64,000 nucleotides of DNA from Bog-473 sp963745665 (GTDB taxonomy: Bacteria > Actinomycetota > Acidimicrobiia > Acidimicrobiales > RAAP-2), in contig CAVUYE010000002.1 of the NCBI GenBank assembly GCA_963745665.1, positions 1,302,001-1,366,000 on the forward strand, written 5' to 3'. Within the stretch, counting starts at the first letter, position 1. Every line of letters begins with the position of its first letter. Below are positions 40,035 through 47,936 of the stretch, in pieces. Position numbers and translations under genes: made by a program. The notes below the pieces were generated by a model that was not told the origin of the DNA, did no database searches, and worked only from the letters and a program-made list of their open reading frames with translations.

Positions 40035-41165
40035 TCACACGGGCACGGACCAGCTCAACCGGGTGCCTTCGCCCTCGACGGAGGAGATCTCGAAGCTCCC
40101 GCTCAACTTCTCCGCCCGGTTGCGCAGATTCGTCAGGCCATGGCCCGCGGCGCCCGCGTGATCGACCTCGAAGCCGCTGCCGTTGTCGATGACTTCGACG
40201 AGGACGACATCGTCGCCGACACTGAGCTCGACGCTGCAGCGAGACGCCCGGGCGTGCTTGGCCGCGTTGGTCAATGCCTCGCGGACGACGGCGAGGATGT
40301 GGTCGGCGACGTGCTGGGGAACCACGTTGTCCACCGGACCCGCGAAACGTATCTTGGGACGGGTCCCGAGAGTCGGCGTGAGCTCGTCGGCCAAATGGAC
40401 CAAGGCAGAGCGCAGGCCGCCCGGCAGCGGCGTTTCGCCCAGCTCGAAAATGGCGGTCCTGATGTCGGTGATCGTGGAGTCGAGGTCATCGACCGCACTC
40501 TCCACGCGTTCGTGTACCCGCGGGAGGTCGTCGAGACGCACCGCGCCCGAAAGGCTCATGCCGACCGCGTAGATCCGTTGGATCACCCGGTCGTGCAGAT
40601 CACGAGCAATACGGTTCCGGTCATCGAGGACACTGAGCGCCCGCACCCGATCGTACAATCGATGGTTCTGAATCGCAACTCCAGTTGCCAGGGCGAGCGC
40701 CTCTGCCAGCGCCTCGTCCTCGTCACTAAATCGTTCGGCACCGATCTTGTCGGTGAGATACAGGTTGCCGAAGACCTCGTCTCGAACCTTCAGCGGGACA
40801 CCGAGAAAGGAGGTCATCGGCGGATGGTTCGGGGGAACCCCGTAACTGTCGGGGTGCTGGCTGATCCGATCCACGCGCAACGGCTTGGGATCGGTGATCA
40901 GAAGCCCGAGGACGCCACGACCGGTCGGACGGGCGCCGATGGCGCGCTCCTCCTCCTCGTCCAGCCCCACGGTCATGAACTGTTCGAGGCCGGTGCGCGA
41001 TTCGTTGAGCACGCCCAGAGCGCCATAGCGGGCGTCGACCAGCGAACGGGCTTCGGTGATCGAGGTTCTGAGCAATTGGGGCAGCTGGACGTCACTCGTG
41101 AGTACAAGAACCGCCGCCATCAGTCGCTGAAGCTTCTCGGGATCGTTCACCCTGGTGTACGGCAC
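40035..41165 (-). CDS. DosS/DevS-like GAF sensor histidine kinase
   Basis: 376 aa. One GAF domain (about 25-172) with the DosS-like stretch H-P-P-M-T-S-F-L-G-V-P-L; by my recollection the matching His in DosS GAF-A is the haem ligand, here His114. Then a HisKA_3 box D-R-N-R-I-A-R-D-L-H-D-R-V-I-Q-R with phospho-acceptor His191, and an HATPase (E-A-L-T-N-A-A-K-H-A, D-N-G-S-G-F, G-H-G-L-T-N-L). Mycobacterial DosS has two GAF domains; only one is here. It is divergent from the DosR-like regulator (86 bases). A sensor of O2/NO/CO or redox state is the likely role. Confidence 0.87.
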   Translation of the reverse strand: MPYTRVNDPEKLQRLMAAVLVLTSDVQLPQLLRTSITEARSLVDARYGALGVLNESRTGLEQFMTVGLDEEEERAIGARPTGRGVLGLLITDPKPLRVDRISQHPDSYGVPPNHPPMTSFLGVPLKVRDEVFGNLYLTDKIGAERFSDEDEALAEALALATGVAIQNHRLYDRVRALSVLDDRNRIARDLHDRVIQRIYAVGMSLSGAVRLDDLPRVHERVESAVDDLDSTITDIRTAIFELGETPLPGGLRSALVHLADELTPTLGTRPKIRFAGPVDNVVPQHVADHILAVVREALTNAAKHARASRCSVELSVGDDVVLVEVIDNGSGFEVDHAGAAGHGLTNLRNRAEKLSGSFEISSVEGEGTRLSWSVPV

Positions 41166-41251
41166 GCCACGAGCATAACGACGGATCGCAGCAGCTCTCG
41201 GCGCGTATCAGGGGGCGCCGTCGAGGTGCGTGGCGCTGGCACAATGGTCCG

Positions 41252-41908
41252 ATGAGGATCCGCGTCTTTCTCCTCGACGACCACGAGCTCGTGCGTGAGG
41301 GCGTCCGGAGCCTTCTTGAGAGCGATCCGGACATCGAGGTGGTGGGTGAGGCCACGACCGCCGCGGAGGCATTGACGCGCATACCGCTGGCAAATCCGGA
41401 CGTTGCGATCCTGGACGTCCGGCTCGAGGACGGCACCGGTATCGAGGTCTGCCGCGAACTGCGTTCGGCCGACCCCGACCTCACCTGTCTGATGCTGACA
41501 AGCTTCGCTGACGACGATGCCCTCTACGCAAGCGTGATGGCCGGTGCCGCCGGGTACGTCCTCAAGCAGATCAAGGCCCGAGACCTCATTGAAGACGTCA
41601 AAAAGGTCGCGTGCGGTGAGTCGCTCATGGACCCGAGAGCGGTGGCGCGTGTGGTCGAAAGGATCTCGAACCCGCCGACGACGGATGCTCCCATGGATTC
41701 CCTCTCGCCCCAGGAGCGGCGCATCCTCGAACACATCTCCGAGGGAATGACAAACAAACAGATCGCGGAATCCATGTTCCTGGCCGAGCACACAGTCAAG
41801 AACTACGTTACCGGGCTGCTGCGCAAACTCAAGATGTCCAGCCGCACGGAGGCCGCTATCTACGCGACGAAGCGAAAGGCCGAGGGGTCCGAGTCCAACG
41901 CGCCCTGA
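41252..41908 (+). CDS. DosR/DevR-like response regulator (NarL family)
   Basis: 218 aa. Receiver domain with acidic pocket Asp9/Asp10, phospho-acceptor Asp55 (A-I-L-D-V-R-L) and Lys in G-Y-V-L-K; C-terminal LuxR helix-turn-helix (L-S-P-Q-E-R-R-I-L, E-H-T-V-K-N-Y-V-T-G-L-L-R-K-L). The recognition helix T-V-K-N-Y-V-x-x-L-L-x-K-L is the same as in mycobacterial DosR as I remember it. This agrees with the GGGAC-N4-GTCCC palindromes spread through 31.8-43.8 kb. Intact. Confidence 0.9.
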   Translation: MRIRVFLLDDHELVREGVRSLLESDPDIEVVGEATTAAEALTRIPLANPDVAILDVRLEDGTGIEVCRELRSADPDLTCLMLTSFADDDALYASVMAGAAGYVLKQIKARDLIEDVKKVACGESLMDPRAVARVVERISNPPTTDAPMDSLSPQERRILEHISEGMTNKQIAESMFLAEHTVKNYVTGLLRKLKMSSRTEAAIYATKRKAEGSESNAP

Positions 41909-41959
41909 CTGGCGTCTCGCGAAGGGCCACGTGAAGAAGGCCGCCGCCACGACCCACCG

Positions 41960-42451
41960 CTATTGGCACCGCGGCTCGGCCATCGACGCCTCGCTCGCCT
42001 CAACGAAGGCAGCCGCCGGCTTGCCTTGAGCGTCCTTGGAAGCATGCGGTGGCGCGTGCTCGCTTTCAGCGAGGGTGCTGGCCTGATCGTGGACGTCGAC
42101 GGAACCATCCGCGTCCACTTCGGGAGGCATTTTGGTTCTAGTGCTCTGACGTGGCGCGTCAAGATCGACCCCATCGTGCGCAAGCACCGTCTCGATTCTC
42201 TGCCGTTCGGCTCTCGGGTAGGTGAAGCTGGTGGCATGCGCGTCGATCCCGCGCTCGGTGCACAGCGCGATCAGGGCACGGTCGTAGGCGATTTCGGCGG
42301 CGAGGGCGGTATAGGCCGAGCCTGCTCCGGAGGGCGACACTACATGCAGCTCTTCTCGACACAGGACGGCGTACTCGATCAAGTCGGAGCCCCCAAGAGC
42401 GCTCGCCCAATCGTCGAGGGAACTCGAGAGGATATCGACGTACATGCTCAT
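41960..42451 (-). CDS. Uncharacterised protein near a DosR-box-like site
   Basis: 163 aa from ATG 42451 (the frame is open to an ATG at 42505). The first ~90 residues look folded alpha/beta (S-L-D-D-W-A-S-A-L, E-Y-A-V-L-C-R-E-E-L); the rest is Asp/Glu/Ser-rich and probably disordered. No family recognised. No convincing ribosome binding site at either start. The palindrome at 42529-42542 lies 78 bases upstream of 42451, so it may belong to the same regulon. Confidence 0.45.
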   Translation of the reverse strand: MSMYVDILSSSLDDWASALGGSDLIEYAVLCREELHVVSPSGAGSAYTALAAEIAYDRALIALCTERGIDAHATSFTYPRAERQRIETVLAHDGVDLDAPRQSTRTKMPPEVDADGSVDVHDQASTLAESEHAPPHASKDAQGKPAAAFVEASEASMAEPRCQ

Positions 42452-42528
42452 GCTGGCCAGTGTGCGCTTCGAAATGGGTGGGGGACATAGGGACGTTCTT
42501 CCCATTAGGGCCAGCGCGGTGCCGTTGA

Positions 42529-42542
42529 GGGACCTTGGTCCC
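42529..42542. promoter_or_regulatory. DosR-box-like site, perfect palindrome
   Basis: GGGACCTTGGTCCC, exact GGGAC-N4-GTCCC. It lies between the minus-strand 41960-42451 gene and the decayed usp gene at 42644. Further half-sites (GGGGACATAGGGAC at 42481, GTCCCTAT at 42562) surround it. Confidence 0.7.
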
Positions 42543-42643
42543 CCCTAAGCGCCATGACGATCGTCCCTATCGATCTGGGCCGAGGATCCGTAGCCTTCGA
42601 ATTAATCGCGGCCTGCCCAGGCGGGCCCGGAGAAAGGACGGTC

Positions 42644-42914
42644 ATGACGAGCACAGACACCGAAGGCACAGGTAAAAGGATCGTGGTCGGGCATCGACGG
42701 TTCTGTCGCCTCGATCAGCGCCTTGCGGTGGGCCGCCGGGTACGCATCCTTGATCGGAGCGACCGTCGAGGTCATCGTCTGGGACTGATACAAGAGCCCC
42801 GGGTGGTACACCGCGATCCTGGCTGGCCTCGATCCGGAAGGCGACGCGGAACACGTCCTCGAGAGGGCATTGATGGACACGGCGGGACCTTCCTCCCAGC
42901 CGGAGCCCGACTAA
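42644..42914 (+). pseudogene. Decayed universal stress protein gene
   Basis: ATG 42644 with AAAGGA upstream gives G-K-R-I-V-V-G; after a one-base shift near 42690 the next frame continues I-D-G-S-V-A-S-I-S-A-L-R-W-A-A, then E-V-I-V-W-D, a TGA at 42786, and Y-K-S-P-G-W-Y. The first half of a Usp domain is clear, but the ATP-binding second half is missing. Frameshift, nonsense codon and truncation together mark a dead gene. Confidence 0.7.
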
Positions 42915-42916
42915 CT

Positions 42917-42959
42917 GGGGACGTTGTCCCCTATCGAAGAGGACCTTCGCGTCGGTCCC
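42917..42959. promoter_or_regulatory. DosR-box-like sites before the 43033 gene
   Basis: GGGGAC-GTT-GTCCCC (42917-42931), with a 3-base rather than 4-base centre, and a wider GGACC-N8-GGTCC at 42941-42958. They lie 101 and 74 bases before ATG 43033. Confidence 0.45.
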
Positions 42960-43032
42960 TAAATGGCCCGGGAATTTGATGATTGATGCAGGCCACCTCG
43001 CAGGGAGGGGTCATGAAAAAGGAGACACCTCG

Positions 43033-43650
43033 ATGCGACGCAGAGTTTTTGACATGTTGGTGAGCATAGGCGGCGTGCTTATGGTCGTCGTGCTGGTCGT
43101 TGCCGGGGCGCTGCTCTTGGTCGGTTACAGTTTCGCCAACAACAACGTGCACAACCAGCTGGCCGAGCAGCAGATCGTGTTCCCGTCCAAGGCGGCTTTC
43201 ACACATCCGAAGGCAGGGTCCGAGATCACTCCGTCGATGATCCCCTCGGTGAGTCAGTATGCAGGCCAGCAGCTGACGACCGGAGCCCAGGCGCAGGTGT
43301 ACGCCGACGACTTCATTGCCGTGCACCTCCAGGAGATTGGTGGCGGCAAGACCTACGCTCAGCTGAGCACAGCCGCTATGAATCTCCCCAAGGGTTCAGC
43401 GGCATACACTGCAGCCGAGGCCAAGGTCCAGACCGTTTTCCAGGGGACCACCCTGCGCGGCCTCCTGCTCGAGGCCTACGGCTTCTCGGTCCTCGCCGAA
43501 ATCGCCCTCATCGGTGCCATCTGCGCATTTGTCCTCGCGGCGCTCATGGCAGTCCTGGTCGCCTTCGGGTTCATCCACGCCCGCCGGACACCCGAGACCG
43601 AGCAGATTTTCAGCACCAAGACCGAAGTTCGGGAGCCAGCCCTGGTCTGA
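43033..43650 (+). CDS. Two-helix membrane protein of the cytochrome b block
   Basis: 205 aa. One membrane helix near 8-32 (M-V-V-V-L-V-V-A-G-A-L-L), an extracytoplasmic domain of ~110 residues, a second helix near 150-180, and a short charged tail. The external part contains N-N-V-H-N-Q-L and I-V-F-P-S-K. No family recognised; I infer a partner of the cytochrome b proteins downstream. ATG 43033 has AAGGAGA nine bases before. A strong terminator hairpin follows at 43673, so it is a separate transcript. Confidence 0.65.
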   Translation: MRRRVFDMLVSIGGVLMVVVLVVAGALLLVGYSFANNNVHNQLAEQQIVFPSKAAFTHPKAGSEITPSMIPSVSQYAGQQLTTGAQAQVYADDFIAVHLQEIGGGKTYAQLSTAAMNLPKGSAAYTAAEAKVQTVFQGTTLRGLLLEAYGFSVLAEIALIGAICAFVLAALMAVLVAFGFIHARRTPETEQIFSTKTEVREPALV

Positions 43651-43672
43651 ACCTTCCTCGCTTTCCCCAAAC

Positions 43673-43707
43673 GAAGCCGCCCGGTCCGCGCTGGACCGGG
43701 CGGCTTC
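43673..43707 (+). terminator. Strong hairpin terminator
   Basis: Perfect 15-base arms GAAGCCGCCCGGTCC / GGACCGGGCGGCTTC around GCGCT, 22 bases after the stop at 43650; no T-run. Confidence 0.8.
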
Positions 43708-43796
43708 GCGCGCGGTCTGGACAGAGATGACCTGAAGATATCTGTAGGGAACCCGCGCCGACGCAACGAGGAGGGACCTCAGGCCAGGGTGGAGTC

Positions 43797-43831
43797 GGGA
43801 CCTTGGTAGGTCGGGATAGGACCTAGGTCCC
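43797..43831. promoter_or_regulatory. DosR-box-like sites before the cytochrome b operon
   Basis: GGGACCTTGGTA (43797-43808, half decayed) and AGGACCTAGGTCCC (43818-43831, perfect inner 12 bases). The second is only 15 bases from the likely ATG at 43847, closer than an activator site normally lies; the first, 38 bases away, is the more likely activating one. Confidence 0.5.
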
Positions 43832-43846
43832 TATATGGAGCCTCTC

Positions 43847-44044
43847 ATGATGCCTCACAGTGACCCCATGCCATTCGGTGCGCTGCTCGCAGCACTCATC
43901 AACCTGAACGGCCCCGGTCATTACGTTCATTGGGGCTTCATTCAGATTTCGGTCGCGAACCTCGTGGTGATCCTGCTGATGGTCGCCGTATTCGTCCTGG
44001 CGATCGTCTTGCCGTTCCCGAGGCGAAAGGACCCGAACCGGTGA
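43847..44044 (+). CDS. Small single-helix membrane protein
   Basis: 65 aa. N-terminal G-P-G-H-Y-V-H-W segment, then one membrane helix (A-N-L-V-V-I-L-L-M-V-A-V-F-V-L-A-I-V-L) and a basic end. ATG 43847 follows GGAG by six bases; ATGs at 43835 and 43850 are alternatives. The stop overlaps the GTG of the cytochrome b gene by four bases, so it is a coupled subunit. Function unknown; size and position suggest a small subunit of the b-type complex. Confidence 0.65.
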   Translation: MMPHSDPMPFGALLAALINLNGPGHYVHWGFIQISVANLVVILLMVAVFVLAIVLPFPRRKDPNR

Positions 44045-44730
44045 GCATCGACACTGCGACGGATACGCAAGTCCCCTCCCGCGACGAGTCCCGTCAGTGG
44101 ACGGCGCGGGTGCGGAACGCCGCATCAAGTGCCTTCCCTCCGGACCGTTTGTTGCCGGATCGCCAGCCCGCCTACATGGCCTCGTGGGTCTACGTGTTCG
44201 GGGTGCTGACGGTCGTGAGCCTGGCCTGGGTGATCGCCACCGGCTGCGTGCTCGCCATCATGGGTCCGAGCTGGTGGCACACCTCCTCCGTCGGGCTCTT
44301 CATGAACTCCCTGCATCTGTGGAGCGTGGAGGCCTTCTTCTTCTTCATGGTGATCCACCTCTGGGGCAAGTTCTTCATGGCCGCCTGGCGCGGTAACCGC
44401 CGGCTGACCTGGGCCACGGGCGTCATCTCCTTCGTCGTATCGGTGGCGGCCGCCTTCACCGGGTATCTCTCCCAGCAGAACTTCGACTCACAGTGGATAT
44501 CGACCCAGGCCAAAGACGGGATCAACGCGACCGGCGCCGGGGTGTTCTGGAACGTCCTCAACTTCGGCCAGATGCTGATGTGGCACATCGTCCTGCTGCC
44601 CATCGGCGTGGTCGCCATTGCAGGCCTGCACGTATTGCTCGTCCGCCGGCGCGGCATCGTGCCGCCCTTCGCCGAAGGCGAGCAGGCAGACGAGGCCACG
44701 GCGAACGACGCGACCGTGACGCCGGCATGA
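44041..44730 (+). CDS. Cytochrome b N-terminal (b6-like) protein
   Basis: 229 aa, four membrane helices of the cytochrome b/b6 core. Four candidate haem-ligand histidines: His92 and His106 in helix B (spacing 14), His182 and His197 in helix D (spacing 15, the b6-type value). Starts with GTG 44041. It lacks the C-terminal half of full cytochrome b; the next gene, joined by ATGA, may supply a membrane anchor. No Rieske protein or cytochrome c1 gene is nearby, so this is not a standard bc1 operon. Confidence 0.85.
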   Translation: MSIDTATDTQVPSRDESRQWTARVRNAASSAFPPDRLLPDRQPAYMASWVYVFGVLTVVSLAWVIATGCVLAIMGPSWWHTSSVGLFMNSLHLWSVEAFFFFMVIHLWGKFFMAAWRGNRRLTWATGVISFVVSVAAAFTGYLSQQNFDSQWISTQAKDGINATGAGVFWNVLNFGQMLMWHIVLLPIGVVAIAGLHVLLVRRRGIVPPFAEGEQADEATANDATVTPA

Positions 44731-45689
44731 GCGGCATCGCCAGGCGCCGCCGCTTCAATCCCGACCGCGACGTCAGGGAGTGGACGGGTGACTACGTTCC
44801 GTATGACATCTTGAAGGAGGCGTTCCTCGCACTGGTCGCGGTCGGCGTGCTCGTCGTGGTGCTCGCGGTCGTGTTGTCCTCTCCTGACGAGCACGCGGTG
44901 ACGCTCAAGTCGTGGTCGACCGCGGACCCGGTCGACTTCGCCCAGACGGCGATCACCCAGCTGGACGGCACGAGCCCGGTCGCCACCTACGGCCCCCCGT
45001 ACAACGCGACGGCCGGCGCTGCGCAGCACGTCGGCTTCTTCGAGCCGGCGCAGTGGTTAGGCGTCCACCAGCCGATCGATACGGCGAAGGACTTCGTCAT
45101 CGACCCACTACGCACGCTGCCCGACAATCCTCGTGTCCAGGACGCGGTCACGCAATACCAGAGCGCCTCACCCACTCAGCAGCTGGCGTGGACAGCGGCC
45201 TACGAGAAGGCCGTCGCCAAGGCCACTGCGTCGGGCAGCGCGCTTCAGGTACCGACCGGCGACTACGGCCCGGTCGGCACCTTGATCGGCGGGCTGACCT
45301 CCATGGCGCAGAGCGGCGCCCTCGACGGCACCCTGCTCAGCCAGGGGCAGTTCTACAACACCAACTACACGAAGCCGCTTCTCTTTATCGCGAGCGGGAG
45401 CTACCTGAACGACCTTGCGGGCCAACAGCACCTGCAGGGAACGCAGTGGGGCATGATGAACGAGACCGGGAACTACCCCGGGCAGGCGTGGCTCTGGCTG
45501 TACACCATGTGGTACCAGGTCGCCCCGATGAACACCTCGACGAACGCGGACCTCGAGGTCTGGGTCATCATGATGGTGCTCACTCTCGGGCTCATCTTCC
45601 TGCCCTTCATCCCGGTGCTCCGCTCTGTCCCCCGCTGGACCCGCGTGTACAAGCTGATCTGGCGCCAGCACTACCGCTTGATGGCGTAG
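44727..45689 (+). CDS. Membrane-anchored partner of the cytochrome b protein
   Basis: 320 aa. A short cytoplasmic start, one helix near 30-52, a ~220-residue extracytoplasmic domain (many Tyr/Gln/Thr; P-P-Y-N-A-T, G-D-Y-G-P-V-G-T-L) and a C-terminal helix near 278-300 with a basic tail. No haem c motif (C-x-x-C-H) and no other Cys pair is present. Family not recognised. It is coupled to the cytochrome b gene, so I read it as a quinol-site or docking subunit. Its exact role is unknown. Confidence 0.7.
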   Translation: MSGIARRRRFNPDRDVREWTGDYVPYDILKEAFLALVAVGVLVVVLAVVLSSPDEHAVTLKSWSTADPVDFAQTAITQLDGTSPVATYGPPYNATAGAAQHVGFFEPAQWLGVHQPIDTAKDFVIDPLRTLPDNPRVQDAVTQYQSASPTQQLAWTAAYEKAVAKATASGSALQVPTGDYGPVGTLIGGLTSMAQSGALDGTLLSQGQFYNTNYTKPLLFIASGSYLNDLAGQQHLQGTQWGMMNETGNYPGQAWLWLYTMWYQVAPMNTSTNADLEVWVIMMVLTLGLIFLPFIPVLRSVPRWTRVYKLIWRQHYRLMA

Positions 45690-45721
45690 CCGTGGGAGCA
45701 GCCGACAAAAGAGGAGGCTCG

Positions 45722-46249
45722 GTGAACATGAACATGCGATCCGATGGAGAGATCATCATCGACATGACAAACGAGTCCTGGGCCGGGCCCTCTGCGACGG
45801 ATCGGGCGCTATATGTCCATTTGACCAACCACATCGCGACGGAGCGAGGGTTGCTGGAAGAGTACGCCGACATCGCCGACCGGACGGAGTCCAGAGCCTT
45901 TCGCTATCTCGTGAATCTGCTCATCGAAGACGAGATTCGACATCACAGAATTTTTTCGGAGCTTGCTGAATCAGTCGAAACGATTGCGCTCTTCAAGGCG
46001 AAGGAACCTGCGGTCCCATTCATGGACTTTGTCCGCGCTGATCGGGACGCAGTGCTCGAGGCGACCGAGCGCCTCCTCAAACACGAAAACGAGGACGCTC
46101 GCGAGCTCAAACGGCTCCAACGCGAGCTTCGCGACACAAAAGACGATTCGCTGAAGGGCCTGTTGGTCGAGCTCATGCAGCGTGACACCCAAAAGCACAT
46201 CGCTATCCTTCGCTTCGTACGGAAACGCACAAGCCGGAGGGGGAACTGA
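45722..46249 (+). CDS. Ferritin-like di-iron-fold protein
   Basis: 175 aa, four-helix bundle. Likely metal ligands: Glu in A-T-E-R-G-L-L-E-E-Y, the E-D-E-I-R-H-H pair, and a late D-T-Q-K-H. These resemble the E...E-x-x-H pattern of rubrerythrin/ferritin-like domains, without a rubredoxin tail. GTG 45722 lies four bases after GAGGAGG, ATG 45728 ten bases after. It ends the cytochrome b block. Iron storage or peroxide/O2 scavenging would fit the low-oxygen theme; that is inference. Confidence 0.7.
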   Translation: MNMNMRSDGEIIIDMTNESWAGPSATDRALYVHLTNHIATERGLLEEYADIADRTESRAFRYLVNLLIEDEIRHHRIFSELAESVETIALFKAKEPAVPFMDFVRADRDAVLEATERLLKHENEDARELKRLQRELRDTKDDSLKGLLVELMQRDTQKHIAILRFVRKRTSRRGN

Positions 46250-46503
46250 CGACGGGACGTCCGCCAAGTGGTCATTGGATGAGGCAATAACGGAACAAAG
46301 AGCGGCAATCTACGCCAGCCCCCTCCACAATCCTCTGATCGTCCACCACTCAATTGGCTCGCGTGCTCGCTCGACGAGTTCTCTCAGGTTCGAGAACCCT
46401 CCGAGCTGACGGGTTGGATGACGAGTCCCTCTTCGTGCCACATCCGTGCCACTAGCACGCAGAATTCAGTAGAGTCCGGTGGACTTGGGAAGACAAAGAA
46501 GAC

Positions 46504-46543
46504 ACTTCTAGCTGGGCATTTGTCTGGAGGTCCAGCTAGAAGT
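46504..46543. repeat. Inverted repeat next to att site 4
   Basis: Perfect 12-base arms ACTTCTAGCTGG (46504-46515) and CCAGCTAGAAGT (46532-46543). TCTAGCTGGGC is also the sequence that follows the tRNA at 9810 and, changed, att sites 2 and 6. One arm therefore looks like an inverted scrap of a module left end. The rest of the gene-free stretch 46250-46667 shows only att site 4. Confidence 0.6.
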
Positions 46544-46558
46544 GATCGTTGGACCGAA

Positions 46559-46600
46559 TTGCCAAGGTGAGGGTCGCGGGTTCGAACTCCGTCTTCCGCT
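46559..46600 (+). other. att site 4 (tRNA-Gly 3' half copy)
   Basis: TTGCCAAGG to CCGCT as in the tRNA, with one change in the T-arm region (GAATCCC to GAACTCC). Followed by CCATCATGGC, similar to the sequence after att site 3. Confidence 0.8.
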
Positions 46601-46667
46601 CCATCATGGCTCCTCAGGATTCTGGCGGGGCCTGGTTGTCTCGTCGGGTTCCCTCGAGCCGGTTGCG

Positions 46668-47546
46668 TTAGCTATCGACCGCGACTCGCGGTTCTTTGAG
46701 TCGGGCGGATGCGCGGCCCAATCGGCTGATGAATTGCAAGAGTCGACCGCGAGCGGCCTCGGCGGACGCAGTGAGGCCCTGCCTGCTCGCCACATCCCAA
46801 TGGCCTAGAACCACTGGCCGGAGGATGGAGTCATGGTGCACACCTAGGTCGTAGATTCGGGCTCGGGCAATTGCCTTTGCATGCTGAGCAAAGTCCGGTA
46901 TCCCTGTACCCGGCATCTCGAATGTCAGCACCTGACGCTTGATGGCTTGCATCATCCCCGAAGGATCGATCTCCAGCGCAGTAGACACCAGATCTCGGTA
47001 GAAGAGGTAGTGGAGGTTCTCATCTGCCGCCACGCGTTTCATGACTGCGTTGCCTTCAGCATCGGGCAATGCCTTGCCGGTTTTGTGGTGAACGATCCGA
47101 GTCGCCAACTCCTGGAGGGCGAGATAGACGAACGCGTCGGCGATCGTCACTGCCTGAGGCGAAACGCCGCCAGTGACTTGGGCCATCCGGGCCCGCTCCA
47201 GATTTACCGGATCGATGTGCCCGCTCATGATCAAGTAGTCCCTCAGGACGATCGAGTGCCGCCCCTCCTCGGCTGTCCACCGCCGGGTCCAATAGCCCCA
47301 GGCGCCATCCCGGCCGAATAGGGCATCGATTGAGGCGAAATAGTACGGCAGGTTGTCCTCGGTCAGTACGTTGACGAACACGGCACTGGCCACACCGTCG
47401 GGTAGGGGTTCGGCCGACCCCACCACCGGTGGCGTACGCCACTCCACTAGGTCATGGGGAAACCATTCTTTGGCGATGCCCAGATGGCGGTTGACCAAAT
47501 GCTCGGCGGTCGGCAATAGTTCGGCGAGCAGTGTCGCGTCATCCAT
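46668..47546 (-). CDS. Acyl-ACP desaturase (DesA-type, soluble di-iron)
   Basis: 292 aa from ATG 47546. The two di-iron helices-pairs are evident: T-E-D-N-L-P-Y-Y followed by E-E-G-R-H (E-x-x-H), then L-Q-E-L-A and D-E-N-L-H (E-x-x-H). This is the fatty-acid desaturase type 2 family, which introduces a cis double bond into acyl-ACP using O2 and reduced ferredoxin. It is the only gene between att sites 4 and 5 and points against the array direction. GAGG lies about 10 bases upstream of the start. Confidence 0.9.
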   Translation of the reverse strand: MDDATLLAELLPTAEHLVNRHLGIAKEWFPHDLVEWRTPPVVGSAEPLPDGVASAVFVNVLTEDNLPYYFASIDALFGRDGAWGYWTRRWTAEEGRHSIVLRDYLIMSGHIDPVNLERARMAQVTGGVSPQAVTIADAFVYLALQELATRIVHHKTGKALPDAEGNAVMKRVAADENLHYLFYRDLVSTALEIDPSGMMQAIKRQVLTFEMPGTGIPDFAQHAKAIARARIYDLGVHHDSILRPVVLGHWDVASRQGLTASAEAARGRLLQFISRLGRASARLKEPRVAVDS

Positions 47547-47690
47547 AACCGGACCTCTTCCTCTAGCGATAACCACCGGCTTGATAATAGAGCGCTCAAC
47601 TACAGGGGCGAACGAGCTGGACGAGATGGAAACTGGGTGGACGGAACAGCATGGCAAGGAACTAGCGCCAACCACGCAGACGGAGACCAC

Positions 47691-47756
47691 CACCTTGCCA
47701 AGTTGAGGGTCGCGGGTTCGAATCCCGTCTTACACTCTCATGTGTCTTACACTCTC
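47691..47756 (+). other. att site 5 (tRNA-Gly 3' half copy) with a short direct repeat
   Basis: CACCTTGCC to CCCGTCTT as in the tRNA with one change (AAGGTGA to AAGTTGA), then TACACTCTCA instead of CCGCT. GTCTTACACTCTCA occurs twice (47727-47740, 47743-47756), so the acceptor end was altered and duplicated. The remaining gene-free sequence between 47547 and 47936 contains only a degraded palindrome (TAGAGCGCTC near 47588) like the module right end. Confidence 0.75.
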
Positions 47757-47936
47757 AAAAGTTCCTGGTAGAGGCGGTTTCTGAGGCCACACCGTGGAAG
47801 CCAAGATCGCTCATGAAGACTGCGCGCGTGCTCGGCTTCTTTTGCCACAGTCCAGTTCATTACGCGAATGCTGAGGATCACGGCGTCCCCCGCGCAAGGC
47901 AAGAAGGTCAGTGCACCCGGATCCGCTTCGCGCGTT

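Noticed and set aside
42554..42979. Novel Arg-rich protein read from 42554
   Set aside because: The frame is an artefact of a frameshift in a decayed universal stress protein gene; the Usp sequence is clear in the neighbouring frame.
44041..45689. Complete cytochrome bc1/b6f operon
   Set aside because: Only the b-type part is present; no Rieske iron-sulphur protein, no C-x-x-C-H haem-c motif and no subunit IV-like three-helix protein with the P-E-W-Y motif.
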